Assembly: GCA_902489225.1 (NCBI GenBank)
Contig: CABTZA010000007.1
Span: forward strand, 1 to 24,995
Direction of reading: 5' to 3'
DNA from: an uncultured Collinsella sp.
GTDB lineage: Bacteria; Actinomycetota; Coriobacteriia; Coriobacteriales; Coriobacteriaceae
Length of the DNA stretch: 24,995 nt
Made by a program: the position numbers and the translations under genes. Shown here in pieces: positions 8,028-15,030 of this stretch. The notes beneath the pieces were generated by a model. It was not told the DNA's origin. It saw only the letters and a program-made list of their open reading frames with translations, and made no database searches. Within the stretch, counting starts at the first letter, position 1; each line of letters starts with the position of its first letter.

Positions 8028-8525
8028 CTAGCGCTCGCGAGCAACGATGAGCTGGTCCATCTCTTCGACATGCACGCCAACGGAGCCCTTGATGCTCGAG
8101 AACTCAACGGAGTTGCACACCAAGATGGGAACCGTCACATCGTAGCCCTCGGCAGCAATTGCCTCGCGATCGAACTCAATGAGCACATCACCCTTATGGA
8201 CGATGTCACCCACTTGCGCATGTACGGTAAAGTGCTTGCCCTCGAGCTGAACAGTGTCCAAACCAACGTGGATAAGCACGTCCAGACCATCGACCGTGTT
8301 AAGCGCAACGGCGTGTCCCGTGGGAAAAATAGCCTCGACCTTGGCATCAGCCGGTGCAATCACACGCGTTCCGGTGGGCCGAATCGCCACGCCCTGGCCC
8401 AAAAGGCCGGTGGCAAACGTCTGGTCGTTTACCTCGGAAAGCGGAATGACGTCGCCCGAGATGGGAGCATCCAGCGTAAGGACTCGACCACGCATACCAA
8501 AAGACCTTAGGACTTTAGTGAACAT
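8028..8525 (-). CDS. crr: PTS glucose-type EIIA component
   Basis: The 165-aa product is a free-standing EIIA of the glucose family. It accepts phosphate from HPr and passes it to a EIIB domain during sugar uptake, and in many bacteria it also regulates catabolism. The conserved hydrophobic core APISGDVIPL starts at about residue 20. The two active-site histidines are His71 (IFPTGHAVAL) and the phosphorylated His86 (DVLIHVGLDTV). The ATG at 8525 has GAGGGGGA just upstream; a longer TTG-initiated frame adds seven unconvincing residues. It lies between glmM and nagB on the same strand. No EIIB or EIIC is in the window, so it probably serves a permease encoded elsewhere. Sugar specificity is inferred only from the neighbours. 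Confidence 0.92.
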   Translation of the reverse strand: MFTKVLRSFGMRGRVLTLDAPISGDVIPLSEVNDQTFATGLLGQGVAIRPTGTRVIAPADAKVEAIFPTGHAVALNTVDGLDVLIHVGLDTVQLEGKHFTVHAQVGDIVHKGDVLIEFDREAIAAEGYDVTVPILVCNSVEFSSIKGSVGVHVEEMDQLIVARER

Positions 8526-8596
8526 GCTCCCCCTCGGACATACCAATCAATCAAAATAACCTTAACAGTTTACCACTTGGCAACGGTTTTTGACCA

Positions 8597-9934
8597 TTAG
8601 GGAAGTTCGCGCTTGACAACCTCGACGATGTCGTCGACAACGCGCTGGGTCAGCTCGTGCGTCTCGGCCTCGGCCATCACGCGGACCAGCGGCTCGGTAC
8701 CGCTCGGGCGCACCAGAATGCGGCCGCGGCCGTCAAGCTCCTTCTCGGCAGCAGCGACGGCATCCCAGATGGGCTGGCAATCGTCCAGACCGGCCTTGTT
8801 GTCGGAATGCACGTTGACGAGTACCTGCGGGTACTTCTTCATAATGCCGGCAAGGTCGGTGAGGGTACGACCGGTGCGCTTGAGCACGGCCAGCAGCTGC
8901 AGAGCCGTCACCAGGCCATCACCGGTGGTGTTGTGCTCCAGGAAGATGATGTGGCCGGACTGTTCGCCGCCGATGACGGCGCCGTCCGCGAGCATGCGCT
9001 CCAGAACGTAGCGGTCGCCCACGGCGGTCTGGACCATCTCGAAGCCCTGCTCCTTCATAGCGATGGAGAAGCCAAGGTTGCACATGACGGTCGAGACGAT
9101 CTCGGAGTTGGCGAGCTTGCCGCGAGCGGCGAGGTCAGAACCGCAGATAGCCAGGATGTAGTCACCGTCGATCTCATTGCCCTCGCTGTCCACGAACAGT
9201 ACGCGGTCGGCGTCGCCGTCGTGGGCCAGACCGATATCAGCATGGGTGCGCAGCACGAGCTCGCGCAGGGGCTCGAGGTGCGTAGAGCCGCACTCAACGT
9301 TAATGTCAGTGCCGCAGTAATCGGTGTTGATGGCATGGACCGTGGCGCCCAGGCGCTGCAGCGCGGCGGGCGTGGTCTGGCAAGAAGCACCGTGGCCGCA
9401 GTCGACGGCAACGACTAGGCCGTCGAGCCTCAGGCCATCAAGCGTATCGATGGCGTGGTCGACGTATGCCTTGCGAGCGTCCTTCATCTTGATGATGTGG
9501 CCCACGCCGGCACCGGTCGGCAGCGTGTCGGCAGCCATGGCTTCCTCGGACATGACCCAGGCGCTGATCTCTTCCTCGACAGCATCGGGAAGCTTCATGC
9601 CCTTGCGGCTAAAGAACTTGATGCCGTTGAACTCCGGCGGATTGTGCGAAGCGGAGATGACAATGCCGCCGTCGAGCTCGTTTTGAACAGTGAGCAGCGC
9701 CACGGCGGGCGTGGGAATGACGCCGCAGCAATGCGGACGGCCGCCCTCGGCCATAATGCCGGCGGTCAGAGCGCTCTCGAGCATGGTGCCCGAAAGGCGC
9801 GTGTCGCGGCCGATGCAAATATCCGGACCAAGGAACTTGGTCGCCGCGCGGCCCAGGCGAAACGCGAGGTCGCACGAGAGGTCGGCATTGGCGACGCCAC
9901 GGACGCCGTCGGTACCGAAGATGTTCTGGGGCAT
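8597..9934 (-). CDS. glmM: Phosphoglucosamine mutase
   Basis: This 445-aa protein has full GlmM length and all four domains of the alpha-D-phosphohexomutase fold. GlmM interconverts glucosamine-6-phosphate and glucosamine-1-phosphate for UDP-GlcNAc and peptidoglycan synthesis. The phosphoserine loop is ISASHNPPEFNGIK with Ser96. The metal-binding loop is DGDADR, the sugar-binding loop GGEQSGHI, and the C-terminal phosphate-binding loop RPSGTEPLVRVM. The start FGTDGVRG is canonical. The ATG at 9934 has AAGGAG 7 nt upstream. It follows rpsI after a strong terminator, so it needs its own promoter. A TATATC box near 9970 is a weak candidate. crr follows 71 bp downstream on the same strand. Confidence 0.97.
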   Translation of the reverse strand: MPQNIFGTDGVRGVANADLSCDLAFRLGRAATKFLGPDICIGRDTRLSGTMLESALTAGIMAEGGRPHCCGVIPTPAVALLTVQNELDGGIVISASHNPPEFNGIKFFSRKGMKLPDAVEEEISAWVMSEEAMAADTLPTGAGVGHIIKMKDARKAYVDHAIDTLDGLRLDGLVVAVDCGHGASCQTTPAALQRLGATVHAINTDYCGTDINVECGSTHLEPLRELVLRTHADIGLAHDGDADRVLFVDSEGNEIDGDYILAICGSDLAARGKLANSEIVSTVMCNLGFSIAMKEQGFEMVQTAVGDRYVLERMLADGAVIGGEQSGHIIFLEHNTTGDGLVTALQLLAVLKRTGRTLTDLAGIMKKYPQVLVNVHSDNKAGLDDCQPIWDAVAAAEKELDGRGRILVRPSGTEPLVRVMAEAETHELTQRVVDDIVEVVKRELP

Positions 9935-9983
9935 AGGATTGCTCCTTCCCTAGCAGGCGATATACAACCGCCCACCCTAGTCG

Positions 9984-10026
9984 AAAAAGAAAAGCGGGAC
10001 CCGCCGAGGAATCGGCAGGCCCCGCT
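9984..10026 (-). terminator. Intrinsic terminator of rplM-rpsI
   Basis: On the minus strand a long stem (outer arms AGCGGG / CCCGCT at 10021-10026 and 9993-9998, continued inward by CCTGCCGA / TCGGCGGG) is followed by TTTTCTTTTT (complement of 9984-9993). It lies 31 bp after the rpsI stop and separates the ribosomal operon from glmM. Confidence 0.92.
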
Positions 10027-10057
10027 TGTACATTGTATCTCGAAAGGAGATAAAACC

Positions 10058-10453
<396 letters not shown>

Positions 10454-10455
10454 CT

Positions 10456-10899
10456 TTAAGCCTCCAGCTCAATCTTCGTGGGGTTCTGGGCAGCATGCGG
10501 ATGCTCGGCACCAGCGTAGACCTTAAGCTTGGTCATCTGGGCACGGCCGAGGGTGGTCTTGGGCAGCATACCGCGAACGGCGCGCTCGATGACCTTCTCC
10601 GGGTGCTTCTCCATAGCCTGGCGGAAGCTCTCAGCCTTGAGGCCGCCGTTGTAGCCGCTGTGGCGATAATAGGTCTTCGTGTCGGCCTTGTTACCGGTAA
10701 GCTGGACCTTATCGGCGTTGATGACGACAACGAAGTCGCCGCAGTCGCTGTTGGGCGTGAACTGGGGCTTGTTCTTACCGCGCAGGATCATTGCGATCTG
10801 GGTGGCAAGACGGCCCAGGACAGCACCATCGGCGTCGACGAGAACCCAGTTGCGCTGGACCTCGCCCTGCTTGGCGTAGTGAGTCGATTTCGAAATCAC
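10456..10899 (-). CDS. rplM: 50S ribosomal protein L13
   Basis: The 147-aa protein matches L13 length and sequence, with WVLVDADGAVLGRLATQIA near the N-terminus and the GMLPKTTLGRAQMTKLKVYAG segment typical of the family. It is an early-assembling large-subunit protein. The start is the GTG at 10899, supported by GGAGGA 6 nt upstream. It is the first gene of the rplM-rpsI operon, preceded by a strong promoter and a short structured leader that may mediate autoregulation, as known for L13 operons elsewhere. Confidence 0.98.
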   Translation of the reverse strand: MISKSTHYAKQGEVQRNWVLVDADGAVLGRLATQIAMILRGKNKPQFTPNSDCGDFVVVINADKVQLTGNKADTKTYYRHSGYNGGLKAESFRQAMEKHPEKVIERAVRGMLPKTTLGRAQMTKLKVYAGAEHPHAAQNPTKIELEA

Positions 10900-10927
10900 T
10901 TAGACTCCTCCATGTACAGTACGTGTT

Positions 10928-10959
10928 GTTACAGAGATTCACGGGGCTCTGCAAGTAAC
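10928..10959 (-). promoter_or_regulatory. Possible L13 leader hairpin
   Basis: In the rplM 5' leader (minus strand) GTTAC-TTG-CAGAG pairs with CTCTG-TAAC to give a two-part stem around a 10-nt loop, between the promoter and the start codon. L13 leaders that bind the protein product are known in other bacteria. The pairing is visible here; the regulatory role is inferred by analogy. Confidence 0.4.
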
Positions 10960-10965
10960 CCGTCC

Positions 10966-10993
10966 ATATTACCCCGCTCGCCGTACGAGTCAA
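10966..10993 (-). promoter_or_regulatory. Sigma-70-type promoter of rplM-rpsI
   Basis: On the minus strand a -35 TTGACT (complement of 10988-10993), a 16-bp spacer and a -10 TAATAT (complement of 10966-10971) make the best consensus promoter in the host part. It predicts a leader of about 60 nt before the rplM GTG. Confidence 0.8.
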
Positions 10994-11093
10994 CAGGTAT
11001 TTTGGCTCCGACCAGAGTTTCTGCACATGTCATCCACGAGCCATAATTTTTCCAGCTCTTTAGCTGTTGTCATTTTTTGAGGGTTCGCTATCG

Positions 11094-11972
11094 CTAGCGC
11101 TCAACGAACTCTTGGATTTCCGCGAGCAGGCGCTTTGCCTCCTGACGGCCCTGGATATACAGGTCCAAAAGCTTTGCCGGATCGTGCTCGACATGGCCGA
11201 CCTCGACCGGCTTTTGCGGAGCGACGACCAACGCACGGCCCTCGCGCTCATACTTCCACAGGTGCATGCGCTGGAGGTTATAGCGGTCGTGGCGCGTCTC
11301 GATAGCCTCGAGCAGGTAGGGGTAGTCGGCATAGCGGGCGCGCGCGGCAGGCATAAACTCGTAGGGCTTTTTCTCGTACGAGCGGTCCTGCGTGACAATG
11401 ACAACCGCGCGCTCGAAACCGGCCTCCTCCAGCACATGCTCGATAGGGACCGAATCGGCTACACCGCCGTCGACGTATTTGTGCCCGTCGATCTCGACCG
11501 GCGGCGTCACCAGCGGCAGCGAGGTAGAGGCGCGCACAGCATCGAGGTCGAGCACGGCGCTTTTGACCGGCAGGTAGGCAGCGGTTCCAAAGAGCATGTC
11601 CGTCGCGACGGCGTACATCTCGATAGGGCTGGCGTCGAACGTCTCGTTATCAAAAGGATCCAGGCGGTCCTGGACGTCGTTGAAGATAAAGTCGTAACCC
11701 ACGATGGAACCCGTGGACGCAAACGACGCGGCGCCCATGTAGCGGCTGTCGTTGCAGAAGGTCAAATTGACACGGTTGGTGCGACCGATCTGGTGCGACT
11801 TGTAGTTGACGCCGTTGAGCGCACCGGCCGAAACGCCGTACACCGCCGGAATTTCGACACCGGCCTCCATGAGAACGTCGAGCACGCCGGCGGTAAACTG
11901 CCCACGAAAACTGCCACCCTCCAAGACGAGCGCGACCTTGCCGGCGTTCTTTGCCTTATCTTCTGCAGTCAT
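11094..11972 (-). CDS. Patatin-like phospholipase family protein
   Basis: The 292-aa protein has the features of a bacterial patatin (RssA/YjjU-type) hydrolase. The Gly-rich oxyanion motif is EGGSFRGQFTAG (about residues 18-29), the nucleophile elbow GVSAG has Ser48, and the catalytic Asp168 lies in VDGG. The Ser-Asp dyad is therefore intact. Such enzymes hydrolyse acyl esters of lipids, and no signal peptide is visible, so it is probably cytosolic or peripheral. The ATG at 11972 has AGGAGG 6 nt upstream. Upstream is the palindromic repeat array, and the stop codon of a repeat-encoded frame overlaps this ATG. Substrate unknown. Confidence 0.92.
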   Translation of the reverse strand: MTAEDKAKNAGKVALVLEGGSFRGQFTAGVLDVLMEAGVEIPAVYGVSAGALNGVNYKSHQIGRTNRVNLTFCNDSRYMGAASFASTGSIVGYDFIFNDVQDRLDPFDNETFDASPIEMYAVATDMLFGTAAYLPVKSAVLDLDAVRASTSLPLVTPPVEIDGHKYVDGGVADSVPIEHVLEEAGFERAVVIVTQDRSYEKKPYEFMPAARARYADYPYLLEAIETRHDRYNLQRMHLWKYEREGRALVVAPQKPVEVGHVEHDPAKLLDLYIQGRQEAKRLLAEIQEFVER

Positions 11973-12048
11973 ATTGACCTCCTGCGATTGCGTTTTGGCC
12001 TTCTTCTACCCAGTTTTGGGATGGAGGGCGCGCAGGTTTTTCGAGGCG

Positions 12049-12271
12049 GCAGGTGAAGCGGAAAGTGTATCCCGGTCTGAGCGCGGATTCCGGGATGAAC
12101 TTTCCGCCTGGGCTGCCGTTGGGAAAGCGCGTCCCGCTCTACGGCTCGATTCCGGGTTGCAGTTTCCGCTTGAGGCGACATCCGGAAAATGAATCCCATT
12201 CCGAGCTTAGATTCCGGGATGCGCTTTCCGCTTGAGCTGCCATTGGGAAAGCGTGTCCCGGTCTGAGTCAC
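12049..12271. repeat. Tandem array of 62-bp units made of alternating inverted motifs
   Basis: Three full units begin with GATTCCGGG at 12,086, 12,148 and 12,210, giving an exact 62-bp period, and a partial unit precedes them. Within each unit the first half (CGGGATG..CTTTCC) is an imperfect inverted copy of the second half (GGAAAGCG.GTCCCG). Each unit can therefore fold into a hairpin, and adjacent halves alternate in orientation. Units differ by several substitutions, so the array is not recent. It lies directly upstream of the patatin gene. Confidence 0.85.
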
Positions 12272-12291
12272 TGAGGCGTTTTCTTTACGCC

Positions 12292-12322
12292 CGCGCCCTG
12301 CATAGAGTTCGATTCTCCGCGG
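12292..12322. repeat. 31-bp direct repeat, copy 1
   Basis: Identical to 12,503-12,533 over 31 bp (starting CGCGCCCTGC, ending CTCCGCGG). Weaker similarity extends about 16 bp to the left in both copies. Its centre resembles a tRNA T-loop (GTTCGATTC), but no tRNA can be folded around it. It may be a remnant of an older insertion at the same site. Confidence 0.8.
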
Positions 12323-12502
12323 GTGGAGGGGATCCGTCCGCGCGGGACACGGCAGGCTGTCATCCGGTCGGCATCGAATCTATATCCAGTCGAGGCTTTG
12401 CGCGGAGAATCCGCGTATTTGCTTCGCAAATCCGCACCGGCTTCGGCCGCCTGCCGGCGTCCTCGTCCGCTCGCTACAAACGCTTCGCGTTTGCTTAACG
12501 CT

Positions 12503-12533
12503 CGCGCCCTGCATAGAGTTCGATTCTCCGCGG
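12503..12533. repeat. 31-bp direct repeat, copy 2; candidate prophage left attachment site
   Basis: Second exact copy of the 31-bp repeat, ending 6 bp before the integrase stop codon. Integrase genes normally lie at the prophage edge next to the attachment site, so the host/prophage junction is probably within or beside this copy. The right end of the prophage is outside the window, so the core cannot be confirmed. Confidence 0.5.
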
Positions 12534-12539
12534 TACGGA

Positions 12540-14051
12540 CTAGAAATAAAAAGGCAGGTAGATATACATATCTACCTGCCTGTTACATATGGTGGAGCTG
12601 GCGTTCATTCGGTCGAACACCTCGCCACCTGGATCTATAGCGCCAGGCAGCGACGGATTATCGCCCAAGCCGGCAGAATCGTCAAACGTGAACGCCACGC
12701 GCAGGCCGTCGTCATCGTCGGGGCCGCCCAGCACCACGCGCGCCACGAACGTGCGCAGAAGCAGCGCGTCGTCCACCTCGGCGGCGGCCATGCCCTCAAG
12801 CCAGAACAGCGCGCGGTCGTAGTCAAGGCGGGCGGCCTCAAGGGCCTCGGCCGTGCGCAGCTCGTCCTTGAGGAGCGCCTGCCGCTGCTTCAGCGCGTCT
12901 ATGCGCTCCTTGCCGCCCGGCGGCGCGATGCCCGACTCGATGGCCGCCCATATGTTGGAGAACGCCGTCTCGATCTTGGCCAGCTCGCCCTTTATGGTCT
13001 CGCTCAAGGGCTTCTCGTCGGCGCGCTCCTCCTCGGCGTCGGCCAGCATGCGAGCGATGCGCTCGCGGCTGTCGGCGCTGCCCAGGGCCTCGCGCACGGC
13101 GTCGGCCACGCGCTTCTCCACGACATCGCGGCGCACGGTGCGCCCGCAGCTGCGGCAGCGGTAGTAGTGATAGGGCCTGCCCGACTTGCCCGTGCCGCTG
13201 GTGCCGGTCATCAGCCCGCCGTCGCGTCCGTCGTAGAGCTTGCCCGTGAGCGGGAAGTCCCACGCTTCGGTCTTGGCGCGGGGCCTGTGCGAGTCCTCAA
13301 GCATCCGTATCACCCTCTCCTCGTCATCCATGGGAACGATGGCGGGCATGCCGCCGGGCACGACCACGCCCGCGTAGCGGTACTCCCCGCCGTTCTCCCG
13401 CCGCATCAGTATGCGGCGCACCGTCTGGAAGCGCCACTTGCCGCCGCGCTTGGTGCGGTACGGCTCCCAGGCGCGCACCACGTCGGCCACCGACTTGCCC
13501 GACAAGACCATGCGCACGCCCAGGCGGATGGCGGCGGCCTCCTCCTCGTTGACCACGTAGCGCCCGTCCACTATGTCCCAGCCGTAGCGCACGCAGCCGT
13601 TGGCCATGCACCGCTCGGCGTTCTTCTGTATGCCGTCGCGTATGCGCTCGCCGTCGAGCGCGCTCTCGTACTCCGCCAGCACCTCCAGCATGCCCAGCTG
13701 CAGCACGCCCGCCGAGCCGTCCGAAATGTCCTCGCCCGCGTACAGTATCTCGACGCGGCAGCGGCGCAGTATGATGCGCGCCATGGCCATCTCGTCGCGG
13801 TTGCGCATGATTCGGGTAACTTTATATATGACCACGAAATCGAACAGCCCTCGCTTGGCGTCGGCCATCATGCGCTGGAACTCGGCGCGGTCGGTGTTGG
13901 TGCCCGTCTGCGCGAAGTCGCAGTACGTGGCCACCACGCGCAGGTCGTTCTCGGCGCAGTAGGCGCGGGACTTCTCCACCTGTATCTCTATGGACTCGCC
14001 GCGCTGGTTGTGGCTCGAGAAGCGGGCGTATATCGCCGCGCGCCCGCCCAC
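12540..14051 (-). CDS. Large serine recombinase (phage integrase)
   Basis: The 503-aa protein begins with a serine-recombinase catalytic domain: AAIYARFSS with the nucleophile Ser12, and Arg-rich catalytic segments KVTRIMRNRDEM and ALDGERIRDGIQKN. A recombinase domain (about 160-265) and a zinc-ribbon-like region with CRSC follow, then a coiled coil (about 350-420) and a C-terminal tail. It inserts and excises the prophage without needing a tRNA target. The first zinc-ribbon Cys pair appears replaced by Asp (LYDGRDGG). I chose the GTG at 14,051, two bases after the repressor stop and with GGAG upstream; a longer frame would overlap the repressor. The last 14 residues are encoded by a terminator-like hairpin beside the putative attL. 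Confidence 0.93.
   Translation of the reverse strand: MGGRAAIYARFSSHNQRGESIEIQVEKSRAYCAENDLRVVATYCDFAQTGTNTDRAEFQRMMADAKRGLFDFVVIYKVTRIMRNRDEMAMARIILRRCRVEILYAGEDISDGSAGVLQLGMLEVLAEYESALDGERIRDGIQKNAERCMANGCVRYGWDIVDGRYVVNEEEAAAIRLGVRMVLSGKSVADVVRAWEPYRTKRGGKWRFQTVRRILMRRENGGEYRYAGVVVPGGMPAIVPMDDEERVIRMLEDSHRPRAKTEAWDFPLTGKLYDGRDGGLMTGTSGTGKSGRPYHYYRCRSCGRTVRRDVVEKRVADAVREALGSADSRERIARMLADAEEERADEKPLSETIKGELAKIETAFSNIWAAIESGIAPPGGKERIDALKQRQALLKDELRTAEALEAARLDYDRALFWLEGMAAAEVDDALLLRTFVARVVLGGPDDDDGLRVAFTFDDSAGLGDNPSLPGAIDPGGEVFDRMNASSTICNRQVDMYIYLPFYF
12543..12581 (-). terminator. Terminator overlapping the 3' end of the integrase gene
   Basis: A perfect 13-bp stem (12,552-12,564 / 12,569-12,581, loop of 4) is followed on the minus strand by TTTTTATTT. 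The stem and T-run lie inside the open frame, encoding the last residues before the TAG at 12,540-12,542. It looks like the terminator of the repressor-integrase transcript. Confidence 0.8.
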
Positions 14052-14053
14052 GG

Positions 14054-14698
14054 CTACTCCATCTCGTCGGCGGCCTGGAACCACACCACCGTGCCGATCA
14101 CGCGCACGGGTCCGTCGTCCATGCCGAAAATCATGTCCTCGTAGTCCTCGAAGCTATCCGCCGACAGCATCAGCTTGGTGCTGCCCTTGTACCAGCGGCG
14201 CATGACCGCGCGGTAGTCCTCGGTCTCCACCACGGCGATGGACCCGTTGGCGGGCTGGCGGTCGGGGTCGACCAGCACGTGGCTGCCCTCGGGTATGACG
14301 CGGTTCATGCAGTCGCCCTCGACCTCCAGGGCGAATGCGCGCGGATGCCCGGCGCACACCGAGGCGGGCACCTCAACGCGGTGCGCTATCTCCTCCTCGT
14401 CGGCGAGCGCGCCGGCGTGCACGCGCCCGAGCGTGAGCAGCGGCACGGTGGCGCTGCTGGCCACCACGGGCATGGCACCGGCGGGCAAAACAACGCCATC
14501 TGTTCCCTCGTCAATAACCTCGCCTTTACTGATATTGAAATAATCCGCAATACGCTGAACTGCGCCCATGCGAGGCACTGCTCGCCCGTTTTCCCACTGA
14601 GATACGGCCATAGCGGAGACGGCGGCAACTTTGCCGAACTCCTCCTGCGTCATGTCGTGCTGCGTCCTAATCCTTCGGATGTTCTCGGCTATGCTCAC
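14054..14698 (-). CDS. CI-like phage repressor (XRE HTH + S24/LexA-like domain)
   Basis: The 214-aa protein has an N-terminal XRE helix-turn-helix (residues 4-58; MTQEEFGKVAAVSAMAVSQWENG) and a C-terminal S24 peptidase fold. An Ala95-Gly96 pair (RVHAGAL) sits where LexA/CI proteins self-cleave. In the usual GDSM motif the serine is Cys130 (EGDCMNRV). The usual catalytic Lys position is Arg167 (RAVMRRWY). The Ser/Lys dyad therefore seems altered, and RecA-stimulated self-cleavage may be lost or changed. It probably maintains lysogeny by binding the divergent promoter region. The GTG start has AAGGAGG 5 nt upstream. The integrase starts 2 nt after its stop, so both share one transcript. Confidence 0.93.
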   Translation of the reverse strand: MSIAENIRRIRTQHDMTQEEFGKVAAVSAMAVSQWENGRAVPRMGAVQRIADYFNISKGEVIDEGTDGVVLPAGAMPVVASSATVPLLTLGRVHAGALADEEEIAHRVEVPASVCAGHPRAFALEVEGDCMNRVIPEGSHVLVDPDRQPANGSIAVVETEDYRAVMRRWYKGSTKLMLSADSFEDYEDMIFGMDDGPVRVIGTVVWFQAADEME

Positions 14699-14736
14699 GT
14701 GTCCTCCTTCCGCTGCGACCGTTAAAATCTTTTTAC

Positions 14737-14765
14737 AGAATATGACAAATCTTCTTTACAGTCAC
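14737..14765 (-). promoter_or_regulatory. Probable repressor/integrase promoter
   Basis: On the minus strand a -35-like GTGACT (complement of 14,760-14,765), a 17-bp spacer and a -10 TATTCT (complement of 14,737-14,742) give a moderate sigma-70 promoter about 30-40 nt before the repressor GTG. It overlaps the -35 box of the rightward promoter. Confidence 0.55.
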
Positions 14766-14783
14766 TATATGTTTGGTTATAGT
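14755..14783 (+). promoter_or_regulatory. Rightward early promoter and operator region
   Basis: TTTACA (14,755-14,760), a 17-bp spacer and TATAGT (14,778-14,783) form a near-consensus promoter for the early operon. TTTACAG occurs twice, at 14,732 and 14,755, 23 bp apart. An imperfect dyad TTGGTTAT...ATACCAA spans 14,774-14,797. These are candidate repressor/Cro operators. The promoter is well supported; the operator assignments are inference. Confidence 0.75.
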
Positions 14784-14813
14784 CTTAGGCATACCAAGCA
14801 AGGAGGTGATTCG

Positions 14814-15008
14814 ATGGAATTGGTTGATGCGCGCAAGAAGGCACGGTACTCACAGGAGGCCGTGGCTGGCCTTCTCGGCATCTCGCGGCCCACGTACGCT
14901 AAGATGGAAAGCAACCCCGATAGCGTGACTATCGAGGACGCCAAAAAACTGGCAAAACTTTTCGGCGTGCGTGTGGCTGATATTTTTTTCGGCAGCAACG
15001 ATAGTTAA
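14814..15008 (+). CDS. Small XRE-family HTH protein (Cro-like)
   Basis: The 64-aa protein is essentially a single helix-turn-helix domain (MELVDARKKARYSQEAVAG, then GISRPTYAKMESNP as recognition helix region, then AKKLAKLFGVRVADIFF). As the first gene of the rightward operon, divergent from the CI-like repressor, it occupies the position of Cro in lambdoid phages. It probably shuts off the lysogenic promoter. The ATG at 14,814 has an unusually strong RBS (AAGGAGGTGAT). It could instead be an activator; the DNA-binding fold is clear, the role is inferred from position. Confidence 0.85.
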   Translation: MELVDARKKARYSQEAVAGLLGISRPTYAKMESNPDSVTIEDAKKLAKLFGVRVADIFFGSNDS

Positions 15009-15030
15009 ACCTATAGATAGGAGAGAAACC

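Larger units (their letters stand above)
11973..12539. other. Gene-free host/prophage boundary region
   Basis: This stretch of about 570 bp separates the patatin gene from the integrase. It holds the 62-bp tandem array (12,049-12,271), two copies of a 31-bp direct repeat, and small hairpins such as ATTTGC-TTC-GCAAAT near 12,417-12,431 and CAAACGC-TTC-GCGTTTG near 12,478-12,494. I see no convincing gene; the frames here are repeat-encoded or Arg-rich. Confidence 0.7.

Noticed and set aside
11053..11066. Small CAGCT/AGCTG hairpin with a T-run on the plus strand after the patatin gene
   Set aside because: The T-run is on the wrong strand for the patatin transcript and no plus-strand gene precedes it.
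11067..12056. 329-aa plus-strand frame opposite the patatin gene
   Set aside because: Antisense shadow; Arg/Val-rich and no recognisable domain.
11969..12271. 100-aa minus-strand frame whose stop overlaps the patatin ATG
   Set aside because: It is translation of the 62-bp array, with repeated Pro/Arg-rich peptide and no ribosome-binding site seen. The ATGA overlap is probably chance.
12049..12271. CRISPR array
   Set aside because: The units repeat over their full length with no unique spacers, and no cas genes are in the window.
12286..12322. tRNA gene or tRNA fragment at the direct repeat
   Set aside because: GTTCGATTC resembles a T-loop, but the T-stem has mismatches and no acceptor, D or anticodon arm can be folded around it.
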